9,718 nt of DNA, taken from contig CAVKQI010000093.1 in assembly GCA_963658405.1 (NCBI GenBank), forward strand, positions 1 to 9,718, in the 5' to 3' direction. The notes below the pieces were generated by a model, which was not told where the DNA came from, searched no databases, and saw nothing but the letters and a program-made list of their open reading frames with translations. Source of the DNA: CAG-791 sp963658405 (GTDB lineage Bacteria > Bacillota > Clostridia > Lachnospirales > Lachnospiraceae). Positions within the stretch are counted from its first letter, which is position 1. Each line of letters opens with the position of its first letter. Positions 1 through 5,692 of this stretch are shown in pieces. Position numbers and translations under genes: made by a program.

Positions 1-1
1 G

Positions 2-55
2 CTTGCAAAGCTGATTCCGCATACACTTCTTGTTAAATTTGCAGGTCTTGGATAG
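2..55 (+). CDS. Possible 3' tail of a gene cut by the window edge
   Basis: Reading from base 2, 17 sense codons run from the window edge to a TAG at 53-55 (tail LAKLIPHTLLVKFAGLG). It is basic and hydrophobic and looks like a protein end, while the other two plus-strand frames meet stops within about 36 bases. This is too short to assign a family, and an open run of 17 codons can occur by chance. If real, the gene converges on the minus-strand sigma-factor operon, with the repeat at 81-180 between them. Confidence 0.25.
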   Translation, partial: LAKLIPHTLLVKFAGLG

Positions 56-80
56 GGAGATAGATTATGATTTTATCATC

Positions 81-180
81 TGTACCTGGTACCGGTGAAA
101 TTTTGATTTGCCAGAAACACAATATCTCTGGGTGGTGCGCGGTGCGAGACATCTGTGTTGGACCTTAGCACGGACGGGAA
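81..180 (+). repeat. Interspersed repeat, short copy (copy A)
   Basis: This non-coding stretch resembles the large element at 2284-2681 in three blocks and in the same orientation. The first block (82-103) holds the palindrome GTACCTGGTAC and the core GGTACCGGTGAAAT. The second (111-120) begins with CCAGAAAC. The third (135-156) contains CGGTGCGAG followed by CATCTG. Relative to the large copy, the whole centre is missing, so the left and right arms are joined directly. The junction makes an imperfect hairpin: 116-128 (AACACAATATCTC) against 146-159 (GAGACATCTGTGTT), with a 17-base loop. It lies just past the stop codon of the minus-strand operon and could fold in a read-through transcript, but no clear T-run follows on either strand. 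The boundaries are approximate. Confidence 0.6.
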
Positions 181-186
181 ATATAA

Positions 187-861
187 TTATTTCCTGATTA
201 TTTCCTCCAGCATCTCAGTGAGTACATCCTTCTCACATCCGGCACTTACCGACACAGAATAGGAATATTCCCCGTCATTCCAGCAGGCCAGGTACAGCAG
301 CCCGTCATTGCCCTTCACACTTACCTCTGTGCCGCTTATATTGAGCATGTCGCTTTCCGCATAGGTATTGTAGTCTCCTGAGATATCCTCTGTTCCCGGT
401 GCCTTGCGCAGGACAAGCTCATTGGTACCGTCTTTGCTGTAACAGGTTACCTGTGCCAGATCATCGCCTATAGCGGTATAGGCCGTGCTCTCCACCTCAA
501 AGGGGAGCCTGGTAAGAGTAGGAACAGAAAAGCCCACGGTTTTTGCAAGCTCGGCGGCAGAGGCACAATCCTTTACAGAAAAGCCGCCAGCCACACTGCT
601 GCCCTCTGACTCGTAGGTGCCGTCACTTTCACTGCCGGAGCCAATGCCGTTTTGCGGAATAAGACCTTGCCGGCTGAGCGTCAGACCGATGACCAGCAGT
701 ACGGCCGCAGCCGCAGCTGCAGCACCGAATCGATAGATATAACGCTGCAGAACGGCTCGCTTTTGTTTCCTCTCAAAATATTGATCTACATTGGAAAGAA
801 CACGGGAGCGAATTTCATCTGTGACCTGCACATGCGTCATGATCTCGTCGTATTTATTCAA
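187..861 (-). CDS. Membrane anti-sigma factor with extracellular DUF4367-like domain
   Basis: This is a 224-residue single-pass membrane protein encoded directly after the sigma factor and overlapping it by 8 bases, the usual place for the cognate anti-sigma factor. Residues 1-43 are charged and would be cytoplasmic, able to bind the sigma factor. Residues 44-63 form an Ala/Leu/Val-rich transmembrane helix. Residues 66-95 are a Gly/Ser/Glu linker. Residues 100-224 form an outside domain with ISGDYNTY (160-167), VKGNDG (182-187) and W.DGEYSYS (194-202). The same motifs recur in the lipoprotein of this operon, and they resemble DUF4367 from memory. There is no HxxxCxxC, so it is not a zinc-binding anti-sigma protein. 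The start is TTG, chosen because AAGGAGG sits 9 bases upstream; the next ATG (codon 8) lacks such a site. The anti-sigma role is inferred from context and topology. Confidence 0.75.
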   Translation of the reverse strand: MNKYDEIMTHVQVTDEIRSRVLSNVDQYFERKQKRAVLQRYIYRFGAAAAAAAVLLVIGLTLSRQGLIPQNGIGSGSESDGTYESEGSSVAGGFSVKDCASAAELAKTVGFSVPTLTRLPFEVESTAYTAIGDDLAQVTCYSKDGTNELVLRKAPGTEDISGDYNTYAESDMLNISGTEVSVKGNDGLLYLACWNDGEYSYSVSVSAGCEKDVLTEMLEEIIRK

Positions 862-1525
862 AATCGTATTCCTCCTTGAGAATTTCTCTGAGACGTTCCC
901 TTCCGCGCTTCAGATCCGAACGCACCGTGGATTCGCTGCGGCCCAGGATCTGCGCAATCTCGGCTGTCTTGTATCCCTCATAATAATATAAGTGCAGAAC
1001 AGCACCTGCCGTTTCAGGCAGACTCTTTACCGCCTCCCACACAAAGGATAAGTCTGCCCGATCTTCTGCCGCCAGCTCTTCGCTTAGTTCATCTGTCTGA
1101 TGAAGACGGCTGCGGGAGAGATGATTTTTGGAAGCATTGGCTGCAGCCCTTAAGATATAGGCTTTTTCATGGGCGCCATTTTCAAAGGAGGGTTCAGCCT
1201 CCAGAACCTTGATCAGGGTCTCCTGGAGAATATCCTCTGCGTCAGCCATATTGTGCACATAGCTGTAGGCCAGCCGCAATACCATGTTTCCGTATTCGTC
1301 GAAATAATGCTCCGCTCTCCTTGCCGTCTCTGCTTTTCGGGCTTCTGTTCCCGAAAATACAGACTCTGCCGCCTTGTGTGACCTTGCCGCAGTGATGACA
1401 GGAGCGCGCAGAAGAGAAGCAGCGCAAAGCCTGATAAAGCGATATAGACAAAGAACAATATTTTCTTCCTTACATGCAGTCATCTCAATCCCCTGATCTT
1501 TGTTTCCCGGCTGCGCCGATTTCAT
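854..1525 (-). CDS. ECF-type RNA polymerase sigma factor
   Basis: This is a sigma-70 family protein of the extracytoplasmic-function type. Region 2 spans about residues 66-138, with DAEDILQETLIKVLEA (95-110) as the core-binding part of region 2. Region 4 spans about 150-215 and contains the helix-turn-helix YKTAEIAQILGRSESTVRSD (185-204), which reads the -35 element. There is no region 1 or 3, as is usual in the group. The ATG abuts the TAA of the upstream lipoprotein gene. A second in-frame ATG (codon 15) follows AGGGG at 6-base spacing and is an equally good start. Either way the protein carries about 50-65 residues before region 2 that such proteins do not normally have, and no later start exists in this frame. 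That stretch (about 1310-1460) reads more like a coding sequence in another frame, where it encodes a hydrophobic helix. The extension is therefore suspect; the sigma-factor identity is not. Confidence 0.85.
   Translation of the reverse strand: MKSAQPGNKDQGIEMTACKEENIVLCLYRFIRLCAASLLRAPVITAARSHKAAESVFSGTEARKAETARRAEHYFDEYGNMVLRLAYSYVHNMADAEDILQETLIKVLEAEPSFENGAHEKAYILRAAANASKNHLSRSRLHQTDELSEELAAEDRADLSFVWEAVKSLPETAGAVLHLYYYEGYKTAEIAQILGRSESTVRSDLKRGRERLREILKEEYDFE
871..877 (-). promoter_or_regulatory. Ribosome binding site fixing a TTG start
   Basis: On the minus strand AAGGAGG is followed by 9 bases and then TTG at 861-859. The site lies inside the last codons of the sigma-factor gene (its Lys-Glu-Glu-Tyr end). 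The sigma stop TAA falls within the first codons of the anti-sigma gene, so the two are probably translationally coupled. Confidence 0.7.
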
Positions 1526-2134
1526 TTAGTTTACCTGCAGAACAAGCTCTTTCATTTGTTCCGGTGTAATTCCTCTGCTGTCTTCAGATGATCCGTCAGA
1601 GAGATCCGCATACATGATGGAATAGGAATACGTGCCGTCTGTCCAGACAGCCAGACTTACATTTCCGCCATTTCCCTTTAAAGTCACCGGAATGCCGTCC
1701 TTCTCAAAAGTGGATTCCTCTTTGTAGGTGTTGTAATCCCCGCTGATGTCACTTTGTCCCTCGGCCTTTCTGATGCAGATGTAGCTGTTCTCATCCTTTG
1801 TATAGTCAATTTGAATCAGCCTGGTGCGGTTCATGGCCGCATAGGAGACCTCATCAAAGCAATCAATTTCTGCAGGAATGATGATCTCTATGCCGGAAGC
1901 CTTCTCGGCCTCCTCCAGACTGTCATAATCGGTAAAAGGACTCCATGTGCTTTCATCTGCCCCGCAGATTTCCTCGGACGATTTGTCTGTTTCCGCTGCG
2001 TCGGCGTCGATCTCCTCTGTATTTGTTTCGGTGCTTTCCTGCGTACTGCTGCTGACAGCGGAACATGCCGTCATACCAAGAAACATGCCTGTGCATACAG
2101 CTGCTGCAAAGATTCTTAAATTATCTTTTTTCAT
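1526..2134 (-). CDS. Secreted lipoprotein sharing the anti-sigma factor's outer domain
   Basis: This 202-residue protein is the first gene of the sigma-factor operon. Residues 1-23 form a lipoprotein signal peptide (KK, then a hydrophobic stretch) ending in the lipobox MTAC, with Cys24 as the predicted lipidation site on the outer face of the membrane. Residues 26-60 are a Ser/Thr/Glu/Asp-rich linker. Residues 66-202 match the outer domain of the anti-sigma protein, with ISGDYNTY (130-137), LKGNGG (152-157) and W.DGTYSYS (164-172). An upstream in-frame ATG at 2239 would add 35 residues, but the ATG at 2134 is preferred. It starts the signal peptide and has GGAGG 12 bases upstream, a rather long spacing. 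The ligand is unknown. Sharing the domain with the regulator suggests it competes for, or delivers, the same signal. The domain resembles DUF4367. Confidence 0.75.
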   Translation of the reverse strand: MKKDNLRIFAAAVCTGMFLGMTACSAVSSSTQESTETNTEEIDADAAETDKSSEEICGADESTWSPFTDYDSLEEAEKASGIEIIIPAEIDCFDEVSYAAMNRTRLIQIDYTKDENSYICIRKAEGQSDISGDYNTYKEESTFEKDGIPVTLKGNGGNVSLAVWTDGTYSYSIMYADLSDGSSEDSRGITPEQMKELVLQVN

Positions 2135-2180
2135 TGTCTTACTTAGCCTCCATAACGTATATATTTTGTTCTCTGCTCTA

Positions 2181-2209
2181 TATACAGTTAAGCTGGCCAA
2201 AATGTTGCA
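2181..2209 (-). promoter_or_regulatory. Putative ECF sigma-dependent promoter of the sigma-factor operon
   Basis: On the minus strand TGCAAC (2209-2204), followed by ATTTT, is separated by 16 bases from CTGTATA (2187-2181). This resembles the ECF pattern with an AAC-containing -35 box and a CGTA-like -10 box. It lies about 47 bases before the lipoprotein ATG, with the GGAGG ribosome binding site between. If the operon's own sigma factor reads it, the module is autoregulated. Just upstream, a 6-bp inverted repeat AATTCC / GGAATT (2245-2250 and 2259-2264) could be an operator. No convincing housekeeping promoter was seen. Confidence 0.5.
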
Positions 2210-2420
2210 GCTTTTAAAAAATTTTATCACGACAATCAAAAACGAATTCCATTTGTACGGAATTTAATTTATAAATTATTTATTTGTACCAGGTACCAGT
2301 GAAATTTAGGTGTGGTACCAGTGAAATCCAGCCGCTCGCGCTCTTGGTTTTATGACTTGCCAGAAACGGAATGCTCCGGGGCAGTGCAGAATGGATCGCA
2401 TCCATTTGCACTGAGTGCCA

Positions 2421-2574
2421 GTTTTGCTTAGGTTCGCATCGCAGACGGAGGATGGCATCTGACGCGCTTACAGAGCGCGGCAGATAGGCCCGCCTATCTG
2501 AGCATCCCCGCATCAGGCGGGGATGCGAGTTAAGGGCCGGCCATCCGCAGGCAAGAGGCGAACCTTAGCAAAAC
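2421..2574. repeat. Inverted repeat enclosing the element core
   Basis: GTTTTGCTTAGGTTCGC (2421-2437) pairs with GCGAACCTTAGCAAAAC (2558-2574), 16 of 17 positions, across 120 bases. Inside it GGATGGC (2450-2456) pairs perfectly with GCCATCC (2540-2546). The flanks continue to pair imperfectly outwards (about 2380-2420 with 2575-2615), interrupted by small local hairpins such as ATGGAT / ATCCAT (2391-2405) and GCACT / AGTGC (2408-2418). Confidence 0.8.
2463..2526. other. Three tandem perfect hairpins at the centre of the element
   Basis: Three perfect stems stand side by side with single-base gaps. CGCGCT / AGCGCG (2463-2468, 2474-2479) has loop TACAG. CAGATAGGC / GCCTATCTG (2481-2489, 2492-2500) has a 2-base gap between its arms, which would open to a 4-base loop. 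GCATCCCCGC / GCGGGGATGC (2502-2511, 2517-2526) has loop ATCAG. With the enclosing inverted repeat this gives a multi-branched fold. None is followed by a T-run, so they are not simple terminators. Confidence 0.8.
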
Positions 2575-2683
2575 GGCGCAAGGTGCACGGTGCGAGCCAT
2601 CTGCGCCACCTCTCGGCATGGCCGGGAAGCCACTTACCTGCCTGGCTAAACGGCCAGGTATATTTCACCAGAAAGAGGTACGT

Positions 2684-4579
2684 ATGGAGAAAGTATTCTT
2701 CCACATCCAGGACGAACTGAAAAAACTCCCCCACCAACCCGGCGTCTACATCATGCACGACGAAAAAGACACCATCATCTACGTGGGCAAAGCCGTGGAC
2801 CTGCATAACCGCGTCCGCTCTTACTTTCGCAAGATCACAGGCCGCGGCCCCCAGATCGACAGAATGGTGGAGCAGATCGCCCGGTTCGAGTACATCGTCA
2901 CCGACTCCGAGCTGGAGGCTCTGGTGCTGGAAAATAACCTGATCAAAGAACACAGGCCCAAGTACAACACCATGCTGAAGGATGACAAGACCTACCCCTA
3001 CATCAAAGTCACCGTAGGGGAGGCCTACCCCCGCATCCTTTTTTCCAGGATACAGCGAAAGGATAAGGCCAGATACTTCGGCCCCTTTACCTCCGCGGCG
3101 GCGGTGAAGGATACCATCGAGCTGATCAACCGCATGTACGGCCTGCGCTCCTGCAGCCGTAACCTGCCCAGAGACTGCGGCAAGGACAGACCCTGCCTGA
3201 ATTATCACATGGAGCGGTGCTGCGGCCCCTGCACAGGAAAGATAAGTAAGGAGGCATACGGCGAGCGCATAGACAGAGCCCTGGATTTCCTCTCAGGCAA
3301 TTACAATCCCGTGATCCGGGACCTGACAGAGAAGATGAATAAGGCCTCCGAGGCCATGGCCTATGAGGAGGCCATCCGCTGGCGGGATCTTTTGGAAAGC
3401 GTAAAAAAGGTGGCCCAGAAGCAGAAAATGTCCGAGGGCGTGGGAGAGAACAAGGACATCCTGGGCATCGCCATGGAAAAGGAAAACATGGACGCAGATG
3501 CCGTGGTGCAGACATTCTTTATCCGGGACGGCCGTCTGATCGGCAGAGAGCATTTTTATATGACCCACGTGGGGGGAAGAGCGGCAGCGGAGATCCTGTC
3601 GGAGTTTATCAAGCAGTTCTATGCCGGCACCCCTTTCATCCCCAGGGAACTGATGCTGCCGGAGGATATCGAGGACAGAGAGGTACTGGAGCAGTGGCTC
3701 TCTGCGCGAAGAGAGGGAAAGGTGGTGCTGACGGTGCCCCGGAAGGGACAGAAGGAGCGGCTGGTGGAGCTGGCCTGCGAAAACGCCGCCCTGATCCTTT
3801 CCAAGGACAAGGAGAGGCTGCGGCGGGAGGAAGGCAGGACCATCGGCGCCGTCCGCGAGATCCAGGAGCTGCTGGGACTGCCGGACTGCATGCGCATGGA
3901 GGCCTACGATATTTCCAATATCAGCGGCTTTGCCAATGTCGGCTCCATGGTGGTCTACGAAAAGGGAAAACCGAAGCGAAGCGACTATCGCCGGTTCCGG
4001 ATCAGGACCGTGGCCGGTCCCGATGACTACGCCTGCATGCGGGAGGTGCTCACCAGACGTTTTCGCCACGGCATGGAGGAAAAGCAGGAGCTGGAGGAAA
4101 AGGAGATCGGCACGGACTACGGCAGTTTTACCAGATTTCCGGATCTGATCCTCATGGACGGCGGCAGAGGGCAGGTAAACATTGCGCTTTCCGTGCTGGA
4201 CGAGCTGGGACTGGATATCCCGGTGGCAGGCATGGTAAAGGATGACCATCACCGCACCAGAGGCCTGTATTTCCATAATACGGAGATCCCGATCTCCCGC
4301 AGCAGCGAGGGATTCAAGCTGGTCACCCGGATCCAGGATGAGGCCCACCGGTTCGCCATCGAATACCACCGTTCCCTTCGGAGCAAGGCGCAGGTCACCT
4401 CCTCACTGGATGAAATTCCCGGGGTGGGACCGGCGAGACGCAAGGCACTGATGCGGACTTTTCGCTCTGTACAGGAGCTGGCGCAGGCGGATGTGGAGAC
4501 CCTGGCGCAGATTCCGGAGATCCCCCGGCACCAGGCAGAGGAGATTTATAATTTTTTCCATAAAAGTCCGGAATCCTGA
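2684..4579 (+). CDS. uvrC: Excinuclease ABC subunit C
   Basis: UvrC makes both incisions around bulky DNA lesions after UvrA/UvrB recognition (nucleotide excision repair, cytoplasm). The 631-residue length is close to the family norm. The order is complete. The GIY-YIG nuclease domain covers about 18-95 (GVYIMHDEKD, IIYVGKA). A Cys-rich segment has C157, C171, C179 and C183 in the RPCLNYHMERCCGPC context; the equivalent cysteines are reported to hold an iron-sulfur cluster in E. coli UvrC. The UvrB-binding UVR motif is about 206-241. The RNase H-like nuclease domain is about 400-535, with Asp409 (YDIS), Asp492 (LMDGG) and KDDHHR (519-524). A tandem helix-hairpin-helix region lies at 575-625 (IPGVGPARR). 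The ATG at 2684 is chosen over the in-frame ATG at 2618 because homologues begin near this point and AGAGG lies 5 bases upstream. The leader is the repeat element, and no clear promoter was found. All key residues seen are intact. Confidence 0.97.
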   Translation: MEKVFFHIQDELKKLPHQPGVYIMHDEKDTIIYVGKAVDLHNRVRSYFRKITGRGPQIDRMVEQIARFEYIVTDSELEALVLENNLIKEHRPKYNTMLKDDKTYPYIKVTVGEAYPRILFSRIQRKDKARYFGPFTSAAAVKDTIELINRMYGLRSCSRNLPRDCGKDRPCLNYHMERCCGPCTGKISKEAYGERIDRALDFLSGNYNPVIRDLTEKMNKASEAMAYEEAIRWRDLLESVKKVAQKQKMSEGVGENKDILGIAMEKENMDADAVVQTFFIRDGRLIGREHFYMTHVGGRAAAEILSEFIKQFYAGTPFIPRELMLPEDIEDREVLEQWLSARREGKVVLTVPRKGQKERLVELACENAALILSKDKERLRREEGRTIGAVREIQELLGLPDCMRMEAYDISNISGFANVGSMVVYEKGKPKRSDYRRFRIRTVAGPDDYACMREVLTRRFRHGMEEKQELEEKEIGTDYGSFTRFPDLILMDGGRGQVNIALSVLDELGLDIPVAGMVKDDHHRTRGLYFHNTEIPISRSSEGFKLVTRIQDEAHRFAIEYHRSLRSKAQVTSSLDEIPGVGPARRKALMRTFRSVQELAQADVETLAQIPEIPRHQAEEIYNFFHKSPES

Positions 4580-4651
4580 AGGGCCTCGGCATGTACTTTA
4601 CCGCCCCGGTGTGATAAACTCATAGAAAGCGTGTAACCTAAGGACGCGGAA

Positions 4652-5611
4652 ATGGAGCAGAAGGATATGGCGAGTGTACGTTTAAGCGATGTAATCGAAA
4701 AGATGAAGCTGGAAAACCTGACACCGGAAGTGGATGTCTCCAAGATCAAGATCCTGCAGCCGGATATCAACAGACCGGCCCTGCAGATGGCAGGCTACTT
4801 TGAGCACTTTGAGACCACCCGCATTCAGGTAGTGGGATTCGTGGAATATACCTACATGCAGAGCATGCCCCAGGAAAAGAAGGAAGAGATCTACGATCAG
4901 CTCTTCTCCAAGGGATTCCCCTGCGTGATCTTCTGTCGTGAGCTGCAGCCGGATGAGACATTCCGGAAATACGCACTGAAATATAAAGTGCCGCTGCTGC
5001 TGACCAAGAAGGCCACCAGTGCCTTCACCGCAGAGCTGATCCGTTGGCTGAATGTCCGCCTGGCACCCTGCATTTCCATTCACGGCGTATTGGTGGATGT
5101 CTACGGCGAGGGCGTGCTGATCACCGGCGAGAGCGGTATCGGTAAGTCTGAGACAGCTCTGGAGCTGATCAAGAGAGGACACCGTCTGGTATCGGATGAT
5201 GTGGTGGAGATCCGCCGTGTCAGCGAGGAGACACTGATCGGCGCAGCACCGGAGATCACCAAGCACTTTATCGAGCTGCGCGGCATCGGCATCATCGATG
5301 TAAAGGCTCTGTTCGGTATTTCCAGTGTCCGTGAGACCCAGAATATCGATCTGGTCATCCAGCTGGAGGAGTGGGATAAGGACAAAGAGTATGACCGCCT
5401 CGGCCTGGAAGAGGAATTCACAGAGTATCTGGGCAACCGTGTGGCCTGCCACAGGATCCCCATCCGTCCCGGCCGTAACCTGGCCATGATCTGCGAGTCT
5501 GCAGCTGTAAACCATCGTCAGAAAAAGATGGGCTACAATGCGGCACAGGAACTCTACACCAGAGTGCAGGAGTCCCTGGCAAGACGGCATGATGAGGACG
5601 AAGACGACTAA
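4652..5611 (+). CDS. hprK: HPr kinase/phosphorylase
   Basis: This bifunctional enzyme phosphorylates HPr on its regulatory serine using ATP (or pyrophosphate) and removes that phosphate again, setting carbon catabolite repression in low-GC Gram-positives. It has 319 residues, the normal length. The N-terminal domain covers about 1-135. The C-terminal kinase domain has the conserved His144, Walker A GESGIGKS (159-166), SDD (181-183), the family signature IELRGIGIIDVKALFG (208-223), and the conserved loop PIRPGRNLA (270-278). The acidic tail ends DEDEDD. The start is ATG at 4652, with AAGGA 7 bases upstream. A second ATG five codons on has its AAGGA only 1 base away, so the first is preferred. 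It follows uvrC after 72 bases with no terminator seen; a weak promoter (TGTACT, 17 bases, TAAACT, near 4593-4621) is possible but not convincing. Confidence 0.97.
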   Translation: MEQKDMASVRLSDVIEKMKLENLTPEVDVSKIKILQPDINRPALQMAGYFEHFETTRIQVVGFVEYTYMQSMPQEKKEEIYDQLFSKGFPCVIFCRELQPDETFRKYALKYKVPLLLTKKATSAFTAELIRWLNVRLAPCISIHGVLVDVYGEGVLITGESGIGKSETALELIKRGHRLVSDDVVEIRRVSEETLIGAAPEITKHFIELRGIGIIDVKALFGISSVRETQNIDLVIQLEEWDKDKEYDRLGLEEEFTEYLGNRVACHRIPIRPGRNLAMICESAAVNHRQKKMGYNAAQELYTRVQESLARRHDEDEDD

Positions 5612-5692
5612 AATAAGGGAAAGAGCCGGGAAAAGCAGCTGCGGCGCAGCCCGGTCGACACGCGTTATGAGCGGAATGGAGAATAACAGAAA

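Larger units (their letters stand above)
2284..2681 (+). repeat. Large interspersed, hairpin-rich element (copy B), no gene
   Basis: This roughly 400-base stretch between the divergent lipoprotein gene and uvrC has no convincing coding sequence. Its left end has GTACCAGGTAC and two copies of GGTACCAGTGAAAT (2292-2305, 2314-2327). CCAGAAAC (2361-2368) and CGGTGCGAG with CATCTG (2591-2605) are shared with the short copy at 81-180. An inverted partial copy of the core (ATTTCAC, 2662-2668) lies near the right end, so the ends are loosely inverted. Long arms pair imperfectly around a core of perfect hairpins, listed separately. The right end contains a 6-bp hairpin, CCTGGC / GCCAGG (2641-2658), and reaches the uvrC ribosome binding site. 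It could be a miniature non-autonomous mobile element, a structured RNA, or both. No transposase gene is visible. Confidence 0.6.

Noticed and set aside
177..194. GGAAATA / TATTTCC hairpin at the anti-sigma stop codon as a terminator
   Set aside because: The stem is pure AT apart from two G-C pairs at the base, and no T-run follows on the minus strand, so termination here is not supported.
2280..3208. Minus-strand frames of 77 and 231 codons over the repeat and the uvrC start
   Set aside because: The first sits on palindromic DNA and translates its hairpins. The second is antisense to uvrC. Neither has a start signal or protein-like features.
3293..4369. Long minus-strand open frame of 358 codons opposite uvrC
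   Set aside because: It lies fully antisense to a complete, motif-rich uvrC. It has no ribosome binding site or recognisable domain, and is a side effect of high GC at third codon positions.
4682..5590. Minus-strand open frame of 302 codons opposite hprK
   Set aside because: It is antisense to an intact hprK with all signature motifs; the His/Gln/Leu/Asp-rich composition is typical of a shadow frame.
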